A program made the position numbers and the translations under genes. Shown here piece after piece: positions 54,591 through 64,000 of a stretch of 64,000 nt of DNA (its first letter is position 1; the number at the start of each line of letters is the position of its first letter). The DNA is from Eurosta solidaginis. Taxonomy: Eukaryota > Arthropoda > Insecta > Diptera > Tephritidae. A model generated the notes under the pieces. That model was not told where the DNA came from and did not search any database. It worked only from the letters and a program-made list of their open reading frames with translations. Location: positions 118,677,112 through 118,741,111 of the forward strand of contig NC_090320.1 in the NCBI RefSeq assembly GCF_040869045.1. The letters run 5' to 3'.

Positions 54591-55530
54591 CTAGAAGGCA
54601 CAATGTAGACATATCATATCGTTTTCGAGATAGTCTATCTTATTCACCCATTTTTCCATCAATTCCAATTTCCTCTGCTCCATCTGCGTATCCTTTTCAA
54701 ATTTTTCCCTCACCAACTCTTTGAAGTACTGCAGGGATTCGTCTCGCGATTTCACTCTTTCTTCTGGCATTTTTTTCTTTAGCTCAAATTTTTTTTTCAT
54801 AGTACAGCTCCCGTGCGGAACGCTTTTTGCGTGATGATGTATTAGCTGACGCAGATGGCACTGGCGATGGCGGTGCAATTGGTGGAGGTGTTTGCGTCGA
54901 TGATGGCATGATCGGTGAAGGTGTTTGCGTTGGTGATGGCATTATTGGTGAAGCTGTTTGTGTTGGTGATAGTATTGCTGATGGAGAAGGTGATCGCGAT
55001 GGCACCAACACTGTCAGTACTGCTGGCGTTGATGAGGGAGGCGATGGTGAAACTACCTGACACTACTGACACGTTGATGATAGTGGTAGTTGCAGTTTTT
55101 CAACCGACCTGCAGCCAACGTGGATGGTGTGGGTATTAGAAATTATTGGACTTTTTCCAAATATCTCGTCCATAATTTCCATATATGGAGTAAAGCATGG
55201 AATAGCGCCAGTTTTGCGGTTGTTGTCTTTTGCTGCTTTGTATGCGTTAAGCAACGAACGCATTTTCGCTTCCAAGCATAATGGTGTCATATCCGCATCC
55301 TAAAACGAATGTTTATTAATTTGATATGCCATGTAATTTATATGATGGTTAAATATATTTTCTAACATTCCCCAATACCAATGGACACCATATCTTCCAA
55401 TACATTTCAGAAGGCAGACCTCTTTTTTTTGGATGCAGGAACTCTTCCTTCCGTGCAAGGTAGCATCTCAAGAATCCTGCGGTTTGTTCCCGGCTCCACT
55501 TTCTCCGTTTTTTTTTCCTGAAATCTATAA
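54591..55530 (-). pseudogene. Harbinger 2 Myb/SANT-like protein, broken
   Basis: Minus-strand pieces. Near 55525-55400: WSREQTAGFLRCYLARKEEF and LHPKKRGLPSEMYWKIWCP (first helices). 55290-55063: MRSLLNAYKAAKDNNRKTGA and MDEIFGK (third helix and linker). 55011-54784: a Pro/Ser/Thr-rich repeat (SPTQTPSPIMP). 54878-54591: a charged coiled coil (RKLELMEKWVNKIDYLEND). The pieces lie in different frames. The order fits the DNA-binding partner of Harbinger transposases. Confidence 0.6.
54840..55000. repeat. Coding minisatellite, about 36-39-bp units
   Basis: GGTGAAGGTGTTTGCGTTGG and GATGGCATTATTGGTGAAGC recur with drift. On the minus strand they encode Thr/Pro/Ser repeats (TQTPSPIMPS) in the Myb-like protein linker. 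Confidence 0.6.
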
Positions 55531-55864
55531 AACAATTGCTAATTTAAAATTAAAAAAAAAAAAAACTCTAGCGCATATTTACTTACGTTTGCTCCATTTC
55601 GTTTAACTTTATTTTGTTATTGACGTTTATCTGCACATTCGTATGTTCATTTCATTCGCTCGTTCACAATAGTGCCCTATTTTTGAATATGCAACACTAT
55701 ACAACACTATCAATCAGGTCGACAATTACCTAAGCGGTTTCAACTGAAAGCGCTTAGCCAACTCAACTCGATTACTTTTTATTGTTGCTTTCCATGCAAT
55801 TTGGTAAGCTAGCTAGTGTTTTAATTGTACTAGTTAGCAACGAAATACAGCTTTTGTAATTTAT

Positions 55865-56698
55865 GTAAAACTGAGTCAAACGGTGAAGACAAATGTGATT
55901 GCAATTCAAACCCCAGCAACATTTGAAGAACTGAAAACCACATTACAAAGAAAGTATAAAAGCACAGCTACAATACCACATATATAGAACCAATTAGCCA
56001 ATCTCAGTCAAAGAAATTTAAGTATATCGAACTATAAAAGTAAAATTTTACAATTAGTGTCTGAATTATACGCTTTGCAAATAGGGCAATTAGGTGCGAA
56101 TGCATCGAACGAACAAAAGTCTTTGATTGCAAACTTAAATGAGCAATATAGCCTAACGGTATTCAAAACCGGACTTAATGAACAGTCAAAATAAACGGTA
56201 TTGGCCCCACAACCGAAAACATTTGATAGCGCTGTTGACCTAGCCTTAGAGATAGAGCAAGGAGCCCAAAACATCAGCAGAAAGGTATTGTTCTTCAGAA
56301 ATGATCGACAGAACTACTCTATGAGGTACAACAATTACAACCAAAACACTTATTTGCAGAATAACAACAACAGCAGAAATAGTTTTCAGCCTAGGTACAA
56401 CAACAATAATAACAGACAACAAAATGGTTCAAGGAACATGCTCAACCATGGACGGAACAATAATTCAATTAATATGTATTCAAATAATCCCAGACCTAAT
56501 ATTCAAAACAATAACCAGGGATATTCCTTTAACCAAAAACAAAGTAATTACCCTACCCAAAATCGTAGTAACCCAACAGGAACCCAGCAGTTCAGGAGCA
56601 ATGAGAGGAAGAGTCGCCGAGTCAACTATGTCCATATTCAGGGAAACCAAGGCGACCCGGAGGACCACGAGGGCACTCTTCCGGGGGACAGGGAAATA
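55865..56698 (+). pseudogene. 412/mdg1-like gag, C-terminal part
   Basis: VKLSQTVKTNVIAIQTPATF, then ELKTTLQRKYKSTATIPHI, a stop at 55987, LSISNYKSKILQLVSELYAL, a stop at 56192, and an open tail to 56698. The tail is extremely Asn/Gln/Arg-rich (NNYNQNTYLQNNNNSRNSFQ) with no CCHC knuckle. It is an RNA-binding type C-terminus and ends 90 bases before the protease frame. Confidence 0.7.
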
Positions 56699-56739
56699 TA
56701 AACAGCCGTAGGCCCAATTGTATTTACGTTATTACAAAA

Positions 56740-57249
56740 AATTTAACTAACTACGTAACAATAAATAACTTAGAACTGAATAGGCCAATGACATTCCTCA
56801 TAGATACAGGAGCGGACATTTCAATTTGCAAAAATCCATTTAATAACGAATATGACTTTGACAGCAGCTCCAAATGCAAACTAACAGGCATAACCATAGA
56901 AGAGATGTACTCAGTAGGCGCATCTAAACTCAATTTTGTAATACAGAAAGACCAACTGGCCATAGATTTTCAACTGGTAAACGACGATTTTCCAATAGCA
57001 ACAGACGGAATAATAGGTAGAGACTTTTTAATAAACCACCTTTGTATAATTAACTACGAATGTTTCACCGGTACAATAAATGTCAACAACACAGAACATA
57101 TTTTACAAATCAATACAAAATTACCATCACAAAAAACAGTACGGATACCACCAAGGACAGAGATAATCGTGCCAATTAAACTAAACATACAAGAAGATAG
57201 CGTAGTATTAAACAAAGAATTACAAGAAGGTGTATTTTTAGCGAATTAA
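56740..57249 (+). pseudogene. Ty3/gypsy protease
   Basis: The aspartic protease active site reads FLIDTGADISICK, followed by SVGASKLNFVIQKDQLAIDF and the second conserved block GIIGRDFLINHLCIINY. An open frame of 153 codons runs from ATG 56788. It ends in a stop at 57247-57249 (VFLAN*) in the linker to RT. As a domain it looks intact. Confidence 0.8.
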
Positions 57250-57405
57250 ATTGCACCAGCTAAGGGAATTTCCCATGTAAAGATTTTAAACGTCAGTCAA
57301 TCTTCAAGAATTATAATTTAATACAGAAAAATTATCAAAGTACACGATTTTAAACGCCAATTGTCAACCAAATACCTACAACAACGAACGATTCAAAAAA
57401 TGAAT

Positions 57406-57842
57406 GAAAATATTAAAACTCGAAAATTTAGACAAATACACAGAAACAGAACTAACAGAAATGTTTAGACAATATCAGTCAATATTCCATTTGGAAGGAG
57501 AGAAACTTTCAGTAAATAATTTCTATGACCAAAAACTCAAGCTCAGACAACTCTCCGGTATACATAAAGAACTATAGACTACCTCAAACACAACAGGTAC
57601 AAATTCATAGCCAAGTACAAGAAATGATCGACAACGACATTATTGAAACTTCCGTTAGCCCATACAATTCTCCTTTGCTTTTAGTACCAAAGAAAAGTGA
57701 AAGTGACGATAAGAAATGGCACTTAGTAGTAGACTATAGAAAACTAAATGACAAAATAGTAAGCGCCAAATTCCCATTGACAAGATTAGAAGACATACTT
57801 AATATTTTAGGACGAGCGAAATATTTCACAACCTGTAACGAA
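57406..57842 (+). pseudogene. Ty3/gypsy reverse transcriptase, truncated
   Basis: LENLDKYTETELTEMFRQYQ, IFHLEGEKLSVNNFYDQKL, then after a frameshift near 57530 SDNSPVYIKNYRLPQTQQVQ. RT block 1-2 follows: MIDNDIIETSVSPYNSPLLL and KWHLVVDYRKLNDKIVSAKF. It ends at GRAKYFTT where a minus-strand LTR starts (TGTAACG at 57834), so the catalytic YxDD part is not in the window. Confidence 0.85.
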
Positions 57843-58214
57843 GCTTTTCCTTGCCCGGGTGCTTCTTCAATAAGTGCTGGGGTATACTCGCCGTGTCCAA
57901 GGTTCGTTTACAATAAATTTGTATTTCGGGGCACCTTGCAAATCGTTTTCATATAAAATTCACTTTATTGCTTTAACGCTATATAATATAACTATAATAT
58001 AAAATGTAATAAGAGAAAGATGTGTATGTATTCTGCACTTGGTTTGATGCTTGCTCTATGATTTGCGGTGGGCTACCGGTCCCTCGTGTCCCGTTAGGAC
58101 GCCTTGCTGCTCGCTGCCTGGGTATGTGTAAATGTATCTCAGTGACGCTTTGCGTCGGCGTGTTTCTCTTACGGTTAGCGACTGCGCTGTCTCTGCTGTG
58201 ACTTATGTCGGTGC

Positions 58215-58622
58215 GTCTCCGTGAGTGTAGCTCTGATATGGTTGACTTCGTATGTTTGCGTAACTCTGCTGCGGTCAACGTCGTATGTTAGCGTAATTCT
58301 GCTGCGGCCAACGTCGTATGTTAGCGTGACTCTACTGCGGTCAACGTCGTGTGCTCGTGTAATTCTGCTGCGACCAACGTCGTATGTTAGCGTGACTCGG
58401 ATGTTTCTGTCGCGGCCAACGCCGTATGTTAGCGTCTCTCTGCTGCGGCGAGCATCGTCTGTTAGCGTGACTCTGCTGTGGCCAACGTCGTATGTTTGCG
58501 TAGCTCTGCTGCGGCCAGCGTCGTATGTTTGCGTATCTCTGCTGCGGCCAACGTCGCATGTTTGCGTAGCTCTGCTGCGACCAGCGTCTTATGTTAGCGT
58601 ATGTCTGCTGCGGCCAACGTCG
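58215..58622. repeat. 36-bp minisatellite inside the LTR (left part)
   Basis: About eleven degenerate units of the type CTGCTGCGGCCAACGTCGTA plus TGTTAGCGTGACT. The unit length is a multiple of three, so both strands are open (plus SYVSVTLLRPT, minus RRWPQQSYANI). These ORFs are by-products. The array continues after Transib C at 61793-61850. Every unit has a CGTCG, the target of Transib. Confidence 0.88.
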
Positions 58623-61600
58623 CACAGTGGCGCCTCTGCCGTTAAAGCATGGCAAAAATCAAAAAAATCATGAAAGCGTTCGCTAAATCTAATACATGTT
58701 TCTAATAGAGAATTCCTGGGATCAAGAATATACGACTTTTTTTCACAGAAAATTATAGCTTACCAGGTAGAGCCGCTCAAAGTTGACCAATTTTCAACAT
58801 TGGGAAACATTTGAAATTTTTCTTCTTTTTCGTTGTATTTAAAATGGTTTTGTGAGTAAAGAAGGCGGCCGGTTGTCGTTTTCTTGTATAGCTATTAAAG
58901 ATAATTTAATTTAGGATTGAAACAAAAAAAATTGTTTTTTTTTCTGGTAAAAGTTGGCCGATATACCTGTTTTTCGAAATGCCTATTTTTAGGCCCTTTT
59001 TAAAACTTTGATGGAAAAAATAAAAAAAATGTTAAAATATGTGCTCCGTCAAATTAACAGTAGGTATTTGTGAAATATTCAGTTACCTAAATTCATAAAG
59101 TCTACCTGCGTCCAGCTGCAACTTCACTTTTTACATCAAATAAAGTTAAACAACCTTGGGCATAAATACGCGCCTGAGCAGGTATATATAATTCAGTACG
59201 GCCGTAAGGTCGTTTTTGTTATTGGAACTTGTTAACAATTGGAACGTCAACCAATCCAACTAGAGGGAGACCAACAAAACCCATAGAAGAGTGTTCTACC
59301 TACGCAAGGAAAAGGAAGCTGTCTGATACCACAAAAGCTATGTCCACGACTCATCTTTCAGAAGCACTGGCTATTAAATATAAAAAAGACGAAGAAAACG
59401 TGTAGTCTCATATAACAGAAGCAGTTGCGGTAGCAAGTCCAGTGCGACTGATGAGGATCAAAAACAGCATTCCCACACCACCAAATGCGCTACCTAGGAA
59501 ATACACTCCCGAAGAAGGTTTGGCGCTGTTTATAGATCTCGGTTTAACGAAGAAAAAAAAAATTACTCAAGCCAAGAAAGAAGCAGTTCCTCTAAGTCCC
59601 AAAATAACCGAAGTATCAGCTGAAATTGAGCTACAAAACCTAATGGATCATACGTCTACATGACTCCTTCAAAGTTTTACTGAAGAAAAGTTGAAATCAC
59701 TGCCAAAGGAGCGAGCCTTGATAACTAAGTGGGGCTGTGATGGATCATCAGGACAAAGCGCAAATAAACAAAGAATAAATGTAGACGATGACCCAATTAC
59801 AGATAGTAATATGTTTATGGCTTCTATTGTTCCATTACGACTAAAAGATGAAGCTTCAGAATATTGGAAAAATCCCCGTCCGTCATCAACTATATTGTGC
59901 CGCCCAATATTATTTAAATACGAGAAGGAGTCTTCGGAACTCATAAAAGCTACAGTGAGTGATATAAAAAATCAAATTGCCAAATTAGAACCAACAATAA
60001 TTGAAATTGAAGAGGGGAATTTTATTACAATAAAGCATGATTTTCTTCTAACAATGGTCGATGGAAAAGTTTTGAACTTAATAACAAATACGACATCTAC
60101 AATGAAATATCCAATTTGTAAGAAGAGCCAAAAGGACTTTGAAAATCTTCATGATTCAATAACTGATTAACTAAATTATGAGTATGGAATATCTCCTTTG
60201 CATGCTAGGATAAGATGTATGGAATTTGTTTTGAAGCTGGCTTATACACTACCACAACAAGGAGAAGTTTTCGACGACAATACCAAATGTAAGGAGAAAA
60301 AAAACAGGAGAAAAAAATAATTCAGGATGCATTCTATAAAGAGATTGGCCTTAGAGTTGACTGTACAAAGTATGGATACGGAAATACAAATGATGGTAAC
60401 TCCTCAAGAAGATTTTTTGAAAACGATGAAGTGACTGCTCGCATAACAGGAGTTGATAGAGATATAGTGAAAAGATAGGGAGTAATTTTAAATATTTTAA
60501 ACTGCCATGAACCAGTTAATGGACCCAAATTTGGAGAATATGCATCTAAAACTACAGAGATGCTGCATCAAAAGTATCCTGAGAAGAAACTTACATCAAC
60601 GGTACATAAAATTTTAGGAAAAGATTTAAAACAGTACCAGTGCTTACCATTAGGAGAGTTATCTGAAGAAGCTGAAGAATCTAAGAACAAGGACTACAAA
60701 AGATATAGATGTATGGACACCTGCAAAGTATCACGAGTTAGACAAAACAAATACCTTTTCAACATGTTAGTTCTCTCTTCTGATCCAGTCATATCATCTA
60801 TGAGGTATGTAAGAACACAAAAAGATCTTACAGATGCGTATAGCTCAGAAATGGTTGCTTTGTTAGATATATGTTCCAGTGACGATGACTATGTTAAGAT
60901 AAAATAAGTTTCTCATTTCTTATCACAACAATGAAAAACAGATTCACTAATCAATTTTGTTACTTTATTGAAAAATAAGATATCTATGTACAAGTTAAGT
61001 TTTTATTTCAAATAAAAGAATTAATTAATTTAGTAATTTATAAATATATACTTTTCGTTATTGCATTTCTCTAAAGTTTATCAAATTTATTTTAAAGCTT
61101 AGGCATTTCGCCTTCAAACGAGTATTAAATTTTTATAGAAATCAATACGTCTATCGAGTTTGGTACAAATTGGTAAAGCGGTTACTAAGATCAAACTTTT
61201 GAGCATAAATGGGCAGTGCCACTCCCCTTTTCCAAAATTCGTTGGCTGTTTAATCTTGAGCTCAAATAAAATTTCATTGAACCACTTTCAATAACTTTTA
61301 GTTATTAATAAATTACATATTTGGCTTGTAAATTATAAAAAAAAGCATGTAAAATTTTAAGATGAATTTAGAGGCACCTTGCTATTGTGGCAGCAAAAAC
61401 GGACATTTGAGTTTTATAAGAGTATTGCCATTTAACAGAAACAATACGTCTATCGATTTTGGTAGTTATTGATTACGTGACTACTTAGATACAACTTTTT
61501 ATCATAGGTGGGAAGTGCCACGCTATCTTATCAAAATCATTAGTCTATCTTATTTAATGCTTAAATACGTCATTATAAGACAAATCTCATTTTATTTTTT

Positions 61601-61792
61601 ACTAAAAACATTTTGTTTTTGCATTTTTCTAAAAATTTTCGAGTTTGCCGAATTTTTTTGAAGCACCTTGTATCTGTGAATTTCTGAGCTTTCACACAAT
61701 AAAACTTCAAATAATTAGCTTTCATTTGCATTTTAAATTTTTAAAATATCTTCATTGGTTATGATTTTTGCAAAGAAAAAACTCAAAAGGCG
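58623..61792 (+). mobile_element. Transib C, same family as B, right terminus lost
   Basis: It begins CACAGTGGCGCC at 58623, preceded by CGTCG (58618-58622). Heptamer, 23 bases, then CAAAAATCA follow. The right side ends AACTCAAAAGGCG and passes straight into CGTCG (61793-61797). The terminal CCACTGTG, i.e. the heptamer plus one base, is therefore absent while the target duplication is intact. The subterminal 130 bases match the left end of Transib B inverted. It is more complete than B in the core, but lacks the N-terminal coding region between about 59235 and 59250. Confidence 0.9.
59340..60907 (+). pseudogene. Transib C transposase, DDE retained but stops present
   Basis: The frame begins MSTTHLSEALAIKYKKDEEN. 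Stops lie at about 59403, 59660, 60168 and 60477, and a frameshift near 60300. Catalytic residues are visible: Asp in WGCDGSSGQS (59739-59741), Asp in LLTMVDGKVLN (about 60060) and Glu in GELSEEAEES (about 60665). WKNPRPSSTILCR and VHKILGKDL are family motifs. The last segment, 60560-60907, is open to its natural end with an acidic tail (CSSDDDYVKIK). It serves as the reference for the deletions in Transib B. Confidence 0.88.
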
Positions 61793-61850
61793 CGTCGTAT
61801 GTTAGCGTGACTCTGCTGTGGTCAACGTCGTATGCTCGCGTAGCGCTGCT
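61793..61850. repeat. 36-bp minisatellite (right part)
   Basis: CGTCGTATGTTAGCGTGACT, then CTGCTGTGGTCAACGTCGTA, continues the array interrupted by Transib C. Confidence 0.85.
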
Positions 61851-62674
61851 GTTCCTGCCGAGGCTTACGGCTGTGGTGCGCGGACTCGTGACGCTGTGGG
61901 CCTTCGCTTTGCAGGGAGCGAGCGTGGTCTAAGGCGTTGTAGAGCGGTCAAAACCAGCTTACCCACAATCCTCAGCCCACGGCTTTCTCCTATGAAGGGA
62001 ACTGTCTTGCGGTGTTCTAAACCGATACGCCTTTCAGATGCCCTGCTCGGGTAACAATGACAACTTCGCGTACCGTTAGGTGAATTCCGTTAGCCTCGGT
62101 ACAGTCACGTTGTGGCGTTTCGCTTCAATTCACTGCTACTGCGGATGCCGACGTACTTCTGCCACGGTTGACGTTTGGTTGAGCGCGAGATCACGATGCT
62201 GTGGAGGACGTTTACTTACGAGAGAGCGAGCGTGAGTTAAGCGTTGTAGAGCGGTCAAAACCAGCTTACCCACAATTCTTAGTCCACGCCTTTCTCCTAT
62301 GAACCGCACTGGATTGCAATGGTCAAAACCGATATGCCTTCCAGAGCGCTCTAATAGTAGCTCCGATCGGAACCAAAACCGCGTGCTGACTGACTGTTGC
62401 CTTCTTGTTCTACCCTTTTCTTAGCTACTGCTCTAGATGTTGCTTAGTTCGTTTCGTTGGCATGGTTACGGTGTTGCTGTGGAGTGTTGCGGCAACTTGT
62501 TGCGATAGTAACATTTCAGAGACTTGCTTGTGTTTCGTGTTGTGTTGGCTATGCTGCTAATCGTGTTCTTCTGTAGAGTTTTTATTTGTGTTGCGTTGTC
62601 TGTGTTACTGATCCTGTGTTGTGTGGCGGTGGTTTTGTGTGGGCCAAATTAATGGTTTATATTTGGTCCTCACA

Positions 62675-62702
62675 CTCCCCCCCCCCCCCCCCCCCCCTTC
62701 CC
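62675..62702 (-). promoter_or_regulatory. Polypurine tract with a 21-G run
   Basis: On the plus strand CT is followed by 21 C (62677-62697) and TTCCC. On the minus strand this is GGGAA, 21 G and AG directly before the LTR start. It is the plus-strand primer site for reverse transcription. The homologous position at 16733-16742 has only six G, so the run has expanded here. Confidence 0.75.
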
Positions 62703-63036
62703 ACAAACTTCGGTGATTTAAACCACCGTGTCTGCTTCTTGTATCGTTACCTTTCTTTTGGTCATTGTGATTTTGTACTTGTTGGTTCGGAATTTTACCC
62801 GGGGGTTGCACTTCCCTTCGGCCATGTCGATAAACACTTCGCGTACTTTGGTGAATTTGTCGTTTAAATTTTCTATGTTGCTCATGATGGCTCCGGTTTA
62901 GACTTGGTTTGTATTTTGTTTAGATATTCTTAGCAAATGACGTGTTATCACCTCGTTGGTTTGCGATCGAATGACTGGTGCCAGTCTGGTGTCCTCTGAT
63001 CCCTGCATGTTTGTTTTTTTCTTTTCTCGGGTTTAT
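62703..63036. other. Region between integrase and PPT, no gene recognised
   Basis: Short open frames only, no conserved motif. It corresponds to the 3' untranslated part of the minus-strand LTR element. Confidence 0.45.
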
Positions 63037-64000
63037 TTAATTTTGATTATTTTTATTATTTCCTGATTTCGTGGTTTCGCTTGTTTCTGATGAGTGGTAT
63101 GCCTTCAGCTCGGCGATGCTTGCCGTCTTCTCCTTCCCGCCGTCGATTTTCCTTAATTTCACAATTACTGAGTAGACGTACCCCAGGATTTGGTAAGGGC
63201 GATCATACTTGGGGGCCAACTTCGCTGCAAATCCTTCCGTTGCCTTGAATAAGTGGTGCTTCTTGGCAAGGACTAATTCGCCGACTACGGGGGTTCATTT
63301 TCTCTGCCGTAGGTTATAATGACGTGCTTGATCTTCTGCAGCTCGCTCCATATTCTACCTCACTATCCTAAAGGCTTCCTGCATTCTGTTGGACTTCTCC
63401 TCGGCCGTGGTGAGAGTTGCACCTATTCCAACGTTGACTTCATCGAATAGGGCTCCTGGTAGTCGTGGCTCCCGTCCTTGCACGAGGAAAGCTGAGCTGT
63501 AACCGGTAGAGGCGTTGACACTAGTATTTATCGCTAGCTGAATTTTCGGAAGAAGGTCGTCCCATCGCTTGTGTTTTGCGTTTCTAAGCTGCGCTATGAT
63601 TCGCTTAATTGTCCTGTTTGCTCGTTCCGTTGGGTTTTCTTGGGGGGAATAGGGTGCGGTGTATTGTTGTCGTACCCATCCTTCCTTGAGGTAGCGCTGC
63701 CAGAGCGTACTACAAAACTGTGCGCCGTTGTCGGATATTAGTACTTTGGGGACGCCAAACTTTGCAAGGATGCGTTCCCTGAAAGCCCGGCGAAGGCCGT
63801 CTGCGGTAGCACGCCTCATGGGGATCAATTCCACCCACTTGCTGAATCGGTCGAAAAATACCAGTAACATCGTGTTTCCGTGTGTAGACCGCGGTAGAGG
63901 TCCAACGAAGTCGACGCATATCGTGGCAAATGGTTCCTGGGCTACCTGTGAGATCATCTTTCCGGCTAGCTTTTGTTGTGTTTCCTTGTATTTCTGGCAG
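63037..64000 (-). pseudogene. Ty3/gypsy integrase, C-terminal two thirds, running off the window
   Basis: At the window edge the end of the HHCC zinc finger is visible (CQKYKETQQKLAGKM). The catalytic core has ICVDFVGPLPRS, VLISDNGAQFCS and SPQENPTERANRTIKRI, giving the D, D and E residues. A TAG at 63355-63357 and a TGA near 63298 (probably Trp originally, RQRK*TPVVGELVL) are in frame with the C-terminal part (APKYDRPYQILGYVYSVIVK, ending at 63037). Two nonsense codons, no frameshift: a recently inactivated copy or one that depends on readthrough. Confidence 0.88.

Larger units (their letters stand above)
51451..55860 (+). mobile_element. Second PIF/Harbinger-type element, inserted in gag
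   Basis: The outer limits are set by where gag breaks off (ISF at 51450) and resumes (VKLSQTVKTN from about 55865). TTA occurs at both borders (51448-51450, 55861-55863), the 3-bp target preferred by this superfamily, but the exact ends are uncertain and terminal repeats are weak. It contains a transposase on plus and a Myb/SANT-like gene on minus, plus a LINE fragment between them. Confidence 0.65.
57834..62674 (-). repeat. Long 3' LTR of a minus-strand gypsy-type element, split by Transib C
   Basis: Read on the minus strand, it starts TGTGAGGACC at 62674 directly after a G-rich polypurine tract. It ends GCTTCGTTACA at 57834, within the RT gene of another element. A poly(A)-signal-like AATAAAGTG lies near 57965. 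Without Transib C (58623-61792) it is about 1.67 kb, long for an insect LTR. It contains the 36-bp minisatellite and a degenerate 300-bp direct repeat (about 61905-62020 and 62225-62345, both with GTTGTAGAGCGGTCAAAACC). Confidence 0.75.

Noticed and set aside
58215..58622. CRISPR-like array
   Set aside because: Repeats are contiguous and degenerate without unique spacers, in a eukaryotic LTR.
58221..58673. 150-codon protein with 12-residue repeats, and a 104-codon ORF on the opposite strand
   Set aside because: Both are read through a 36-bp minisatellite whose unit is a multiple of three; both strands are open for that reason alone.
62605..62811. Glycine-rich protein on the minus strand
   Set aside because: The glycines come from the polypurine G-run before the LTR; not a gene.

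Overview
This window is eukaryotic, intergenic and built almost entirely of nested transposable elements. I find no host protein-coding gene, no intact tRNA or rRNA gene, and nothing bacterial. The element set points to a higher fly (Brachycera): jockey/CR1-like and LOA-like LINEs, an insect errantivirus with gag, protease and env, 412/mdg1-like and other Ty3/gypsy LTR elements, BEL/Pao, Transib, PIF/Harbinger, hAT and Tc1/mariner miniature elements, and a tRNA-derived SINE present three times. A tephritid-type acalyptrate fly is my best guess from the repeat flavour, but no host gene confirms it.

Layout. 1-3948: a LINE whose 1295-codon ORF is open throughout and carries a 2A-like motif, two PHD-like fingers, an endonuclease and a reverse transcriptase. 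3949-7260 (minus): two nested LOA-type LINE copies. 7440-9487: LTR, primer-binding site and broken gag of an LTR element. 8595-26125: a tandem duplication of about 8.75 kb. Each unit holds a gag fragment, a RAG1-like Transib transposon (A), a second Transib of another family (B, opposite strand) placed immediately after it, the 3' end and LTR of a gypsy-type element, and the start of a LINE RT fragment. 27172-34900: BEL/Pao fragments flanking an inverted-repeat-bounded element that contains a solo LTR and a degenerate ORF of an arthropod family I cannot assign. 35009-44408: a PIF/Harbinger element enlarged by insertions (SINE, hAT hairpin, periodic repeat element, LINE remnant, foldback). 46211-49618 (minus): an errantivirus lacking RT, RNase H and integrase. 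49881-57842: a 412/mdg1-like gypsy element split by a second Harbinger at 51451-55860. 57834-64000 (minus): an LTR element with a long LTR; the LTR contains a 36-bp minisatellite, and a third Transib (C) sits inside the minisatellite.

The strongest story is the Transib set. These are relatives of the RAG1 V(D)J recombinase. All intact termini start with CACAGTG (one mutated to CATAGTG), the vertebrate RSS heptamer. An A-rich nonamer-like block follows after 23-24 bases, and the elements sit on 5-bp CGNCG target duplications. A and B are separated by one shared CGACG, so the order is CGACG-A-CGACG-B-CGACG. Transib C has lost exactly its right-hand terminal 8 bases. All transposase copies are broken. 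Differences and shared lesions between the two 8.75-kb units show that A and B were dead before the duplication, which is either very young or a haplotype-assembly artefact.
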